Shown here one piece after another: positions 22,458 through 33,280 of a stretch of 64,000 nucleotides of DNA (position 1 is the first letter of the stretch; every line of letters begins with the position of its first letter). The stretch spans positions 248,001 to 312,000 of the forward strand of contig OAPG01000021.1 of NCBI GenBank assembly GCA_900208305.1, in the 5' to 3' direction. The position numbers were made by a program, and so were the translations under genes. Origin of the DNA: Melanopsichium pennsylvanicum (lineage: Eukaryota; Basidiomycota; Ustilaginomycetes; Ustilaginales). Below the pieces are notes generated by a model. The model was not told where the DNA came from. It worked only from the letters and a program-made list of their open reading frames with translations, and did no database searches.

Positions 22458-23246
22458 TCACCAAGCTGAACGTTGAACGATGAGATTAGCAATGTTTTTC
22501 AATCTGTGTTCATCCTGTTGATCGAAACCGTCCAAACTTTGGCAATCGATATCTAAAACGCCGATGATGATGTGATCTGTATCACCTCTTCCTGACCAAG
22601 ATTTATCTTGAGTTTTGTGAACGTTGGTGGTTGATTGTGATAGGATTTTATTTTGAGGAGATTGTTGTTCGAGATTTTGTTGATGGATCTTATTTAATCG
22701 ATTTCGATTCATGACAAGAGGGATTACGATTTCGGATTTGGAAAGTGAATCGCAAGCAATGTGACCTGGATACTTTTCAGTATCTTTAACATTAATCACT
22801 CTGGGTGGTAAAAGCGCTGAAGCATCTGCACAAACACCTTTACCAGCTACACTTGAAATCACTTGACATGCAGGTAAACCGTTAAATGGACCTAAGAGCA
22901 ATGTTGGATTGGGACGATGTTTAGGGTCGAAAATTTCCGAAGGTAGTAGAGGCGAAAGAAGGTAAAATCCAGCCCAATTCACCTTTTTTTCACTCCATAC
23001 AGAGAATCGATTCATAGAGTTGAAAATGAGTGAAGACGCATTGGAAAGCGATGAAATCCAATCTGTACCAGGATCAATAAGCGATATAAGTGATGATTCA
23101 AGATGATCGTAAAAGTCGGTTTTGGTTACGACATAGGAAGGCAAAGCTGCCGCATCAGCGCTGTGACGTAAAAAAGTATATGTCAAAGTTTGAGAATTGT
23201 GAGCAAATAGAATTCATAATGACAACTGTACAATTTTATAAAGAGA

Positions 23247-23285
<39 letters not shown>

Positions 23286-23318
23286 GGGTATTGGAGGTAT
23301 TGATGCTCACTGTACCAT
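22458..23318 (-). CDS. free methionine-(R)-sulfoxide reductase (GAF domain), two exons
   Basis: Reduces free methionine-R-sulfoxide using thioredoxin; cytosolic defence against oxidation. The model is exon 1 23318–23311 (ATGGTACA, 8 nt), an intron 23310–23161 (GTGAGC…CACAG) and exon 2 23160–22458, giving 236 aa. Splicing yields MVHADAAALPSYVV, like fungal homologues that start M-x-H-A-D. The GAF core shows VNWAGFYLL, LLGPFNGLPAC, GKGVC and YPGHIACD followed by S-x-SEIVIPL and GVLDIDCQSLDGFD. The three redox cysteines of the family correspond to Cys101, Cys113 and Cys139. Compared with yeast and bacterial enzymes there is a two-residue insertion between the first two cysteines and a Gln/Asn/Ser-rich loop of about 45 residues before GVLDID. 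The intron carries a GA microsatellite. Confidence 0.9.
23252..23281 (+). repeat. GA dinucleotide microsatellite
   Basis: About 15 uninterrupted GA units inside the single intron of the methionine sulfoxide reductase gene (CT-rich on its coding strand, which may serve as the polypyrimidine tract). Confidence 0.95.
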
Positions 23319-23818
23319 GATGAAAGCGTTGGCGATGAAATAGGTGACTGTAGATGGACGCAAAGACGAAACATACCAAACAAGCAAGGATAGCGCCAAT
23401 TGGAGACCAAAAAAAAAAAAAAAAACCACACAAAAATAACAGCAGCGAGACAGATTATCCACACTTAATCACGCCATCCATTAGTTATACACACCTTACA
23501 ACCCCAGTTTGGCAGCTTGTCTAAAGAGTGCAGATCAAATTGAGCACATGAGCATATTGACAAGAATGAACTGTGATTGTTTGAGTCAGTCAGCAAGCAG
23601 TCACACACTCAAACAGGTTTGTAAAGCGTTGGTTGAATGCGAATGAAGTAAAACGTCAACAAAAAACTGAGCTTTCATGATTCACTTCTCGTCGATATAT
23701 TCAAATATTCACTTTTCCTCTTCATCTACGTCCCATTTTCTAACACCACTACCACCATTTTTGGTCAATATCGTTCCCTCATTTACAACATCGACTCCAT
23801 TAAAAGCGAGTTTCAAAC
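23319..23818. other. divergent promoter region
   Basis: 500 bp between the methionine sulfoxide reductase start (minus) and the Cys2-type gene start (plus). It contains a poly-A run (~23408–23425) and an AT-rich stretch near 23690–23720. No gene is supported. Confidence 0.45.
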
Positions 23819-24091
23819 ATGTCCACACCATCTCTACGCTTACTCTCATCCGCACGCACATCACTCACCACAACCAAAACTAAAACCGTCTCAACATCTT
23901 GCTCAAGACATGTTTTTAAACAGCTTTCAGCCTCATCACGAGCATCACTCCATACATCAACCTCGTTATATCTACAAACTTCATCATCATACTTGAATGC
24001 AAAATACGAATTCTCTTGTGTCGACGCAAACCAACGTCGTGGTCAAAAACTCAATTGCCTCGCTCAACAGGCTCAAGCTCAAGCTCGCGCC

Positions 24092-24128
<37 letters not shown>

Positions 24129-25648
24129 CCTCCTCTCTTTGCTCCACTCTATCATCTACCCAACCTTCCGTCGCTTTCCCCTGCGTAGATGCAAATGAAG
24201 CGCGCGAATCTCGTCTTCGTGCTTCACTCTCATCTCCCATGCTTTCCCAAGATCCCTCCTCTACCTCTTCTAACCCAAACGAAGTTGACGAGTCGGGTCC
24301 CGAACCTTCGTACACCAAAGTAGTCTCTGGATACCACATATACCATCACCCGCACGTTTTCAAGCTCGATTACGGCGGGCAATTACCTGAATTCGATCTC
24401 GCGTACGAAACATGGGGAACACTCAACTCGGATAAGAGCAATGCCATCCTCCTCCACACAGGACTATCTGCATCCTCTCATGCAGCAAGTACACCTTCGA
24501 ATCCAGCAAAGGGATGGTGGCAAGATTTCATCGGTCCCAATAAACCGCTTGACACCAACCGCTTTTTCGTGATTTGCACAAACGTGTTAGGTGGATGTTA
24601 TGGTTCCACTGGTCCTTCATCTCCTCATCCATTGGATCCTTCACGTGCAGCTTATGCAACTCGATTTCCTATCTTGAGCGTTTTCGATATGGTACGTGCT
24701 CAATTCTTCCTACTCGATCATCTAGGCATTCAAAAACTCTACGCTAGCGTTGGAAGTTCCATGGGCGGTATGCAGAGTATCGCAGCTGCACATTTAGAAA
24801 CAGAAAGGGTGGACAGATTGGTTTCGATCAGCGGTTGTGCAAGATCAGCTCCAGCGAGCATTGCGTTAAGGTATGCTCAGAGAAGTGTACTCATGAGTGA
24901 TCCGAATTGGAATAGGGGGTTTTACTATTCTGACGGAGCGCTTCCTCCTCATACGGGCATGAAACTTGCAAGACAAATCGCTACTTTTACCTATCGTTCA
25001 GGTCCAGAATGGGAACAGAGATTTGGTAGAGCTCGTAGAGTAGCTTCTCCCACTCATCCTCGTACAACAAATCAAGATCATGTTAGTGGTGCGGAAACAT
25101 CAATTGTCAAGGAACAAGAGGAGGAAGAACTTGAACCTGCACTATGTCCCGATTTTCTTATTGAAACCTATTTGGATCATCAAGGTGAACAATTTTGTCT
25201 CAAGTACGATGCGAATTCTCTCATCTACATTTCCAAAGCTATGGATCTATTCGATATGTCGGATCATTCTTTAGCTGACTTGGAACGTCGAAGAATTCGA
25301 TCGCATGGTGAATCTGAATCAGGTTTAGCGATTGGAAAACAAGTGATTCCTCCACCTAGGCCTAGGAAGAGGCAACATATTAGTACTCTTTCGAGTCCAG
25401 CTGCGCATGCGTATGTTGCAGCTTTAGCCAGAGGTATGGTGAGATTATCGCATATACCAACTTTGGTGATAGGTGTTCAGAGCGACATATTGTTTCCGGT
25501 GGAACAGCAGAGGGAGATAGCGGAATGTTTGAGGTTGAATGGGAATGATAAGGTTAGGTATTATGAGTTGGATGCTCCTCATGGTCATGATAGTTTTCTG
25601 ATTGATGTGGCAAATGTTGGCGGAGCTATAAGAGGGTTTCTAGAGTAA
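23819..25648 (+). CDS. cys2: serine O-acyltransferase of the CysA/Cys2 type (MetX family), mitochondrial
   Basis: Activates serine (by succinylation or acetylation) for cysteine synthesis. It belongs to the alpha/beta-hydrolase MetX family, whose other members acylate homoserine. The frame is 609 aa with ATG at 23819 and no intron. The first ~60 residues are Ser/Thr/Arg-rich and nearly free of acidic residues, fitting a mitochondrial presequence. The catalytic domain starts near residue 160 with [15 protein letters not shown] and [15 protein letters not shown]. It has [14 protein letters not shown], the nucleophile elbow [11 protein letters not shown] (Ser314), and the terminal QSDILFP Asp and [11 protein letters not shown]is. 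The [11 protein letters not shown] and [16 protein letters not shown] segments match fungal CysA/Cys2 better than Met2, from memory of those families. A serine run (24095–24130) and a duplicated FxCVDANxxR motif mark the N-terminal part. Homoserine O-acetyltransferase is the alternative. Confidence 0.85.
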
Positions 25649-26013
25649 AACAAATTAAAATTCAAATATCAAAAATGTCAAGTTCATTTGTCCAACACAC
25701 ACACACACACACACACACACTCAAACAAGTTGAAGCATGTAGTTGATGATGATGATCATCACTCATGTACAACACAGACACATGCTGACACAGGATTGTG
25801 CAAACAGAACAATCAAACATTGCCTATTTTGTGGAGTGAGTTGCTGGCAAGCTTGCAGCCATTGTCACAAGGTGTGCAAGTTGCATACTGCATGGTGGTG
25901 ACTGTTGCAAGCTGAGGCTGAAGAGCAGCAAGAGGCAATCCCATACAGACAGTGTCAGCATCAATGCCTTTGGACACAGGCCAGGTTGCCATCCCACAAC
26001 AGAAGCAGTGGCC
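25649..26013. other. intergenic region at the left edge of the transposon nest
   Basis: 365 bp with a short AC microsatellite and a GAT run. No gene is supported. Confidence 0.45.
25695..25720 (+). repeat. AC dinucleotide microsatellite
   Basis: Thirteen AC units about 50 bp after the Cys2-type stop codon. Confidence 0.9.
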
Positions 26014-26722
26014 TGTCAGGGGCCAATGTGCCTAACTTGGGGTTCCATTTAATATCCAATGGAACCTGATTAAATCTGGGGTTTTATTGTGTTCCAAAAT
26101 GAAACCCGCTGGAAGTGCGTTTTCTATCTGGTTTGTGTTGAGACCCGCTGGAACCGTTCCAAGTCAACTAGCCCCTGTGAACACTCCATTCAGCGGTCGT
26201 GCAGCTCATCTAGATGGTTGTGTGACCTGCGCTACACACAAGTGTCCTTAATGCACGCACCGGTTGATGTCTACAACGTCTCCTGCAAATTTGGGAGCCG
26301 TTGTTGCTGTCTGATAAGGCTACGGTGTGGGTTCCATCACCGCGGTTGAGGTTCCGCCTACAGTGGAAGTGCTGTAGTGTCAGTAGAGGTGCTGACAGTT
26401 GTCAAGTGTGTTTGGTCTCTGGACACAAACACTTTAATGCTGCAATACCTGGTGATTGCAGCAGAGACAACAAGTAGATACTGAGAACTTATAACATATA
26501 ACTAAGGTAATGAATAATAGAGTGGATGAGCCCTGCTCCTCCACAATTGAAACAAATGCCCCCTTATATATATATCAAGCCCTGCTTGAAGTTCTTATCA
26601 GGATCCCTCTTATCAGGGCCTCCTTATTGACAACCAGCCTCCCTAGCTGCCTTGTGCCTGTGTACACTGGATTTGGCCCCCATGCTTATCAGTGCTGGCT
26701 ACCAGAGCCAGTAGCTGCTTAT
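26014..26722 (-). mobile_element. diverged, truncated LTR related to the 1-kb LTR family
   Basis: The segment begins TGTCAGGGG, like the inner end of the inverted 1-kb LTR (TGTCAGCGG at 35946). It shares with that LTR, in the same orientation, a block around 26338 (CGCGGTTGAGGTTCCGCCT followed by a similar AGTGGAAGTGCT) and a TATA-containing block around 26518–26575 (AGAGTGGATGAGC…TATATATATA). Between these blocks the two diverge strongly, so it is an old relative rather than a recent copy. It is cut at 26723 by the start of the left 1-kb LTR. The left boundary is approximate. Confidence 0.55.
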
Positions 26723-28161
26723 TGTCACGGGAGTGGGTCCCAAGGAAGAGGTCTGCGCAGGCCAGAGATGTTGAATCAGCTGAGATCCGGTGGGAGAGCA
26801 TGTCTCGACGGATCTCAGGGAGATCTGGTGGATATTGGTGGGTTCATGGGATTTAAGGTTAGCGCAGAACCGAGAAGTTGAATTGGACGAAATCCGGTGA
26901 GAGAGCAGGTCTCGACGGATCTCACGGAAATTCGGCGAGTGGCAGTGACTCGCCGGATATTGAAGGTATCGATGGCAAGGGGAGCATCTGCGACGGCAGC
27001 GACCAACGCCAGCCGGAGCGACACGTGGGCCGACCGACGCCCAGGGGGCAACGGAGAGAGAGCACGCGGGCGTGCTCGGAAGCACCCTGCCGAAGGGCTA
27101 GGGGCAGTCTTATCGTGCGGGGGTCCAAGCTTGACGCACTGTTAGTGCCTACCAACCGGAGTCCAAAGAGGGGGTGCTCGGCCCCCCTCCCGATTGAGCG
27201 ATCGTCGTGATCGGGCCCCGACCGACCCTCTCCGGACCCCTCGCAGCGGAGCGGTCGGCCTGACACGATCCTCCTACCGCCCAACCGCGGCTGGTCCCTC
27301 CGTACGTAGGATACGACCGTCGGCAACCTAACATTGTAACGCCGCGGTGGGAAGTGACCGATAGTTCCTGTACCTTACCACCCCGCCCCCGCCTGACATG
27401 AGGTTGCCTCCGGACCTCGTCGCATGTATTACTTAGTTAGCTCTATAGCAACGCAGTAGTGTGCTCTGACCCCCGACCGCCTGTGTCGCCCCGCCTACGA
27501 CCTCTCCGTACCCGTAGCCTCCATCCCGGCTGTAGCCGCCCGCGGTATCTAGACCCTACAGCCTTAACACGCACGCAGGTCGTACAGTACCGATGGACCT
27601 CGCACACAATACATATATATAAATACTCTGTTCCCCGCTATCGGATGAGCGGAAGCTCATCCACTCTATCTTATATCTCAGTCACACATAGTTATCAGTA
27701 CGTCGTACTTACCATACTCTTCACACGTCGCACATCGCAATACCATTCATTGCGATCCATATAGTCTGTGTCCCCGTTGGTGAACGGAGAACAACGTATA
27801 GACGTCGTCGACACCACAATCGACGCTGTAGCACCTCAACTACAGGCGGAACCTCAACCGCGGGCCTGGCACCACAACCAGTCCCTCATATCTCCACCGG
27901 CAACGACGGCTGAGGTCTAACCCAGCCATCAGCAGTATTCCGTCGACGTCGTGACACTCGCGTCGACCGAGTACCCCGTCCGAGCTTGCCGCGTTACCTC
28001 TGTACGGAGTATCACCAGCGGTCAGCCGATATCCGTCGAGAGATCGCCACTCGCGGGATTCTCTTCGATATCCGTTGAGGCCAAGCTTAACCGCCGGAAC
28101 TCACTGAAATCCGGCGAGTCGCGCTTTCTCACGGGAATTCGGATCTCTGGCACGCGACCGC
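26723..28161 (+). mobile_element. 1-kb LTR (family B), left copy, interrupted by a solo LTR
   Basis: Starts TGTCACGGGAGTGGG and runs to CGCGACCGC, where the Ty3 element is inserted; its last bases (TGACA) reappear on the far side of that element. Removing the 430-bp solo LTR and one target copy leaves about 1009 bp, the same length as the inverted copy at 35946–36953, and the two read as near-identical reverse complements. The ends are TGTCA…TGACA, and a TATATATATAAATA box near 27610 points rightward. Both ends carry degenerate subrepeats around CGGATNTC and CTCGCCGG. Identification as an LTR rests on its termini, size, TATA placement and the gag start found downstream. Confidence 0.75.
27140..27569. 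mobile_element. solo LTR (family C) with 5-bp target duplication
   Basis: A 430-bp GC-rich insertion beginning TGTTAGTGCC and ending CCTTAACA, so its termini are TGTTA…TAACA. It is flanked by CGCAC at 27135–27139 and 27570–27574. The inverted family-B LTR shows the empty site (GCTCGACGCACGCAGG in this orientation, with one CGCAC). No internal coding sequence is present, so it is a solo LTR left by LTR–LTR recombination. Orientation is undecided. Confidence 0.88.
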
Positions 28162-28343
28162 TGACAATGATAATCACTAAGCTAAAGTAAAAGGAAACAC
28201 AATAAAGGGCTTGATTGCGATGCTGAAGGAGATGATGATTCCAAGGGAAGGGGATAACTCGACTCGGCCGCAGCTAAGTCGAATTTTTCGTGTGAAAATG
28301 AAAAATTACAAAATGAAAATATCAAAAGGCATAACCGGTGACA
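28162..28343 (-). repeat. 3' LTR of element A (182 bp)
   Basis: A direct repeat of 35518–35699. On the element's strand it begins TGTCACCGG and ends ATTGTCA. One difference from the 5' LTR was seen by eye (C at 28289 against T at 35645, given on the plus strand). Confidence 0.93.
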
Positions 28344-29014
28344 GAGGCCCGAACAGAAACAGGCTCCGTCCTCGGAGACGTCGTACAAAACAAGGATATT
28401 ACTAAACGCTGAGAGAAACGAATGTGGAAAGGAAAGGAAATGATACGATGCCGAGTATGCTATACATTGCGGCAAAGAATGCTGGTATAACTTGCTGCTG
28501 CGAAAGTAGACGCGGCGTTGCGATACAAGGTGCGAGTAAACAGTCGAACAGTAGAATAGTAGAACGGAGGAATGGAAATGGCTTAAGCAAGTCCCGCGGC
28601 AGTGCTGTCATTGCCGCTTTAAGTTGGTTATGCGGGAATAGTCACTTATTCGGTGGTCATCGAGAGATTAAAAGCGTCGTGACCCGGTGAAGGTACCACA
28701 GCAAGTGTGAAAGGACAGCTGCAAAGTGCGTGAGCGCCAGCTGATGTCAATGATCGACAAGAGCTTCGAGAGTTGGCCAAGAAAGAAGGTAATGGCGGTA
28801 TTGAGCATATCGATCGTGCTGAAAGCAATTTTTGCGGTGACAATGATGAATGGGGTTGGCGACGATTGTGACGATGATGGTCAAGTTGATGCGCGGAAAA
28901 AAGGCATGCAGCGTAAGAGAGGAATGGTGATGGCGGGAGGTGGTGGTAGGAGGAGCGATGCGATCGTATTGAATACCACATAACGCGGAACGTGGGGTTT
29001 TCACAATAGAGTTT
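28344..29014 (-). other. 3' untranslated region of element A
   Basis: The 671 bp between the pol stop and the 3' LTR carry no frame with a recognisable domain on either strand and no env-like gene. A clear polypurine tract directly before the LTR is not visible; the nearest purine-rich run on the element's strand is GAGGACGGAG, about 20 bases away. Confidence 0.6.
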
Positions 29015-32000
29015 TTAAGCTCGAAGCTCTGTAACTCTATCGCCGGGTTCTTCCAGTTCTCGCGAAGGCCAGTATGGTTTGAGTCGATCTTGATGAACTT
29101 GTTCTTGTCGTCCATCAATCAAGCTTCGAACAATGTATGATTTTCGCTGCTTAGACTGAATGGCATAGGGTCCTTCCCAGCGAGGAGCCATCTTTGCTGC
29201 CGTGGAATAAGTTGATTCGAGCTGGGTGCGGTGCTTGAGGACTAAATCGCCAGGTTCATAAGCCACTGAACTACGGTACGGTGTGGACTGAGCAACACGT
29301 TTACCTTGCTCTTCTTCGAGGTGAGCAGAGGCTTCAACCCGGATTGCATCGACAAATGCGCGTTGACTTTTTGCTGCCGCGACGTCAGAGGGGTACTCTC
29401 CTTGCTGCTCGCGACTATCCTTGATAGTAAATCCATAGAGAAGCTCGACTGGTGACCAGTTTGCCATAGCTGGCATCGGACGACGATTGAGCTCTCGTAC
29501 TGCTACTGCCAAGTACGGATGCCATTGCTGAGGAGGTAAGTCGGTATCGTCGAGCGGATTGGCAATCAGCTTGCGCAATGTTTGGATGAGAAGACCGTTA
29601 TGACGTTCTACCAACCCATTGACCCAAGGTGCGTAAGCAGAGGTGATGATATGCTCGACCTCATGCTCTACTAGGAAGTTTGAGACTTCAGCGCAATCAA
29701 AATGCGAACCACCGTCCGTGATGATCTTTCCTGGCAAGATACCAAGAGAATCGCGTAACTCCTGCAATGCCTTGACTACATCACGCGCTCGTTGATACGT
29801 GCAAGCGAATGCCCAAACGAATCGACTGAAGTAATCGATTATAACCAGCACTTTACTACGACCTTGAGACAGCGGCAGACTAACGAAATCCATGGCCCAG
29901 ACAGCCATTGGCGAAGTGATCACAACAGGATCGATGGTGCTGCTGAGTCGAGGTCCAAACTGTTGGCAAGTTGGGCAGCGCTTGATGATGTCGCGCACGT
30001 CACGCCACATCGAAGGCCAAATAACTGATTCCTGTAATCGTAAAATGCTAATCGTGCTGGCGATTCCCATGTGGCTTCGGTTATGGACCGAGCGAGCGAA
30101 CTGCTGTGCTTCTCGTCGTGGCAAGACTCGGTAAAGCTCTCCATCTTTGCGCTGGTAAAGATCACCATCGCGAATAACATAAGAGTCGTACTTGCCAAGC
30201 TTCTTGCGAAGAGTCTGTGACTCGGGCATTTCGAGGAAAAGAAGAAAACGGATCAACGGTTCCATTTCATCACCTTGGAACCGTTGCAGCAGCGGTCCTG
30301 TTAAGCGATCGAGTTCGAGATACCGCTGAGCAGACGATCGAGCTTCGTCAGGATCTGGAACGATAGCTAAGATGCCATATTCTTGCAAAGGTTGCGGAAG
30401 GTCATCGGTTGCTGCCTGGGGTCGATGCGATAATCCATGGGCAAGTTGATGCCGACGTCCAGCACAGTGCCTGACCTCTACGATGTTGTGGGCCAACAAC
30501 TGTTCTCGCCATCGAGCATGAGCAACGGGCATCTTGTCCGTCCTCAGCATGTTGCGCAGTGCCGTGCAGTCAGTGATCAAGATGATTGGCTGGCCGAAGG
30601 TGAATGAAGCGAACTTATCTAGTGCAAACTTTGCTGCAGCTAATTCGCCCAGATGTGCAGAGTAGCGAGCTTCAGAAGGCAATAGCTTGCGGCTGGCATA
30701 GGCAATGGGGAAAGCAACCTTACGGCGTACTCCTTGCTCTTCTGCAGACCGATCAAGTGGATCAATAACCAACTGCCACTTGCCAACGGCGTCCTTACAA
30801 ACCTCATACTCTTGCATGAGTACGGCACCCATACCTTCGATACTCCAATCGTTCTGAACTATGAAAGGCCGATCATACCTCGGTTCCTTTAACACATTAG
30901 AATTGACTAAAGCCTGCTTGATACGAAGGAACGCTGCATCATGCTTAGTGTTCCAAGCCTGATCAAGACTCTGGTCGTAGTCTTCGACTTTTTGAGTAAG
31001 CTCGTCAAGCGGGGCGAACACTTTAGCAAAGCAAGGGATCTTTGAGCGAAGGTAGGAGCAGATGCCGCGGAAAACCATAAGTTCCCGGACCGTCGTCGGC
31101 TTTGGCCAGTCGACTATGGCTTTCAATCGACTTGGGTCAATCCTAATGCCATTCTGACCAACAACTTGGCCGCAGAACGTGATCTCCTCTTGAAGGAACT
31201 GACACTTGCTGACTGCCAATGTAAAACCGGTATCAATCGCCCTATCCAAGAATGTGCGAAGCCAAACAAAGTATGCTCCAAAGTCCTGATGTCCAGCAGC
31301 GACATCATCCATCCAGAAGTCACTATCACGATCAAATAGGTCTCCAAACGCTGTAGTAATGAAGCGATAGTACAGCGAAGGTCCCACTTTGAATCCAAAT
31401 GGCATAACAGTATAGCCGTAGAAGCCAAGGTCTTCGATGTATGTGACTGACAGCAAGGTCGCAAGACGAGAGTTGGCAACAATGAAGAAGCCGGCACAAC
31501 CATCGCCTTTGAAAAGGTAACGCTTATTCGAAAGCTTGGATGCTTTGACTGCGATATCGCCAGGCACAAACGCTGCATCCCGCATGTAACGATTGATGGG
31601 AGCGTAATTGTGAACAAGTTGATACCGTGCCTTGGCGTCCGTTACTGGTAAAGGTGTGGAGATGGTCGTGGGTGGTGGCAGGCTCTCATCATACTCAAGA
31701 CCAGCGTCCTTGAGTGCTGCATTGACTTGCTTGCGGAGCTCGTCGATCGACACATTGGAATCAAATTTGGATGCAGGCTTCGGTACAATTCTAGTTTCTG
31801 AGATCCATCGCACTTGGTCTTCATCGACTTTGACCAGAAAACCATTGCTGATAAGATCTCGTACCTGCTTATGTAGGAACTCCTTTTGCGGTGGTGAGAG
31901 TGCTTGGGTTCGAGATCGTCTTGCAGTATCAGGAGGTTCGGAAATCAAGATTGGATCGCAGATGACTTTGCGGTTCTGCTTACAATCAGCTGAAGACTCG

Positions 32001-33183
32001 GCAAAAGCAATGTGCTTAGCTTTAAGCAGTGCTTGCAGGTGCTGACGTTCAGCGGCGGTGCCTTGAGAACCGAATTGAGAAAAGAGCAGAGATGTTATAC
32101 GCTCAGCTCGATCTTCCGACTCGTCATCTTCATGACCATTGACTCTGTACGGCCGGAACTCCTCTTGATAATGCTTGCGATTAACTAGGTAATCAGGATC
32201 TTCATCCTCCACTGGATACAGGTTCTGCAATCGATCCAACTCTGCTTCATCCACTGGCTCGACGAATGAGACCTTTCTTGGTTGCGGCTGGATGTCACTC
32301 TGAGGGAGCTCTGCCCATGACATAGCGTGGTCAACGGGTTCGCTGTCTTCAATTGCTACTTGAGCAACATCTTGATCTTGCGGTTCTTTGACCGATGGGC
32401 TGTTGAGCCTTTCCAAATCTCCAACGTTGGGCCATCGCGGTGTGGTAGAGTTGAGCACGCGGATTGCTTCGAGTGGGGTAGTTGGGGTAGGTATTAGTCG
32501 ATGGCGATGCGCAAGAGAAACCAACGGTATCCAATAACGATTGAAGCCTGCAATGCGATTATCTGGAACATAGATGACATCCAGCTCGTAAAACTGAACG
32601 GCGCTGACTAGTTGCTTCCAAGGTTTGCCGAGTATCATATATAGCTCTGCTACTGGCAAGACCTCGAAGTCGAGCTCTTCTGCAGGCAACTCATTATCTG
32701 CTCCTTTAACCACGATGCTAAGCGTGACACTACCATCTGTCTTAACACGTCGTCCATCAGCCAGACGCACATAAGTATCGCTGGGCTCCACGCCAATGGT
32801 GAACGGCGTTTGGTCAAGTCGTAAGGCATCAAGCGCTGTACGCGAAACAACATTGACTGAAGCACCATCGTCCACTATTGCTCTTCCCACCACTCGAGTC
32901 ACCTCATCTGAATTGATACCGACTCTGACTGGTGAGACAATGACTGAAAGAGTGAACAGGTCATATCGGCTGTAATGCGCCCGTTGCTGTAACGCCTGAA
33001 TGTCTGCCTTAGGTTTACCCACAGCTCCTTTTCTGCGAGCTGGAAGAGTCTGCGGTTGCTGATGCTGTTGCTGCTGCTGCTGCTGTGGCGGCTGTTGTTG
33101 TTGCTGCTGCTGCTGTTGCGGCGGTTGCTGTTGTTGATGCTGCTGCTGTTGCGGCGGTTGCTGTTGTTGATGCTGCTGCTGTT

Positions 33184-33214
<31 letters not shown>

Positions 33215-33249
33215 TTGCGGCGGTTGCTGTTGTTGATGCTGCTGCTGTT

Positions 33250-33280
<31 letters not shown>

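Noticed and set aside
28424..28983. Plus-strand frames of 85–88 codons between the Ty3 pol and its 3' LTR, considered as an extra or env-like gene
   Set aside because: They are on the opposite strand to the element, have no membrane or signal features and look like random open frames.
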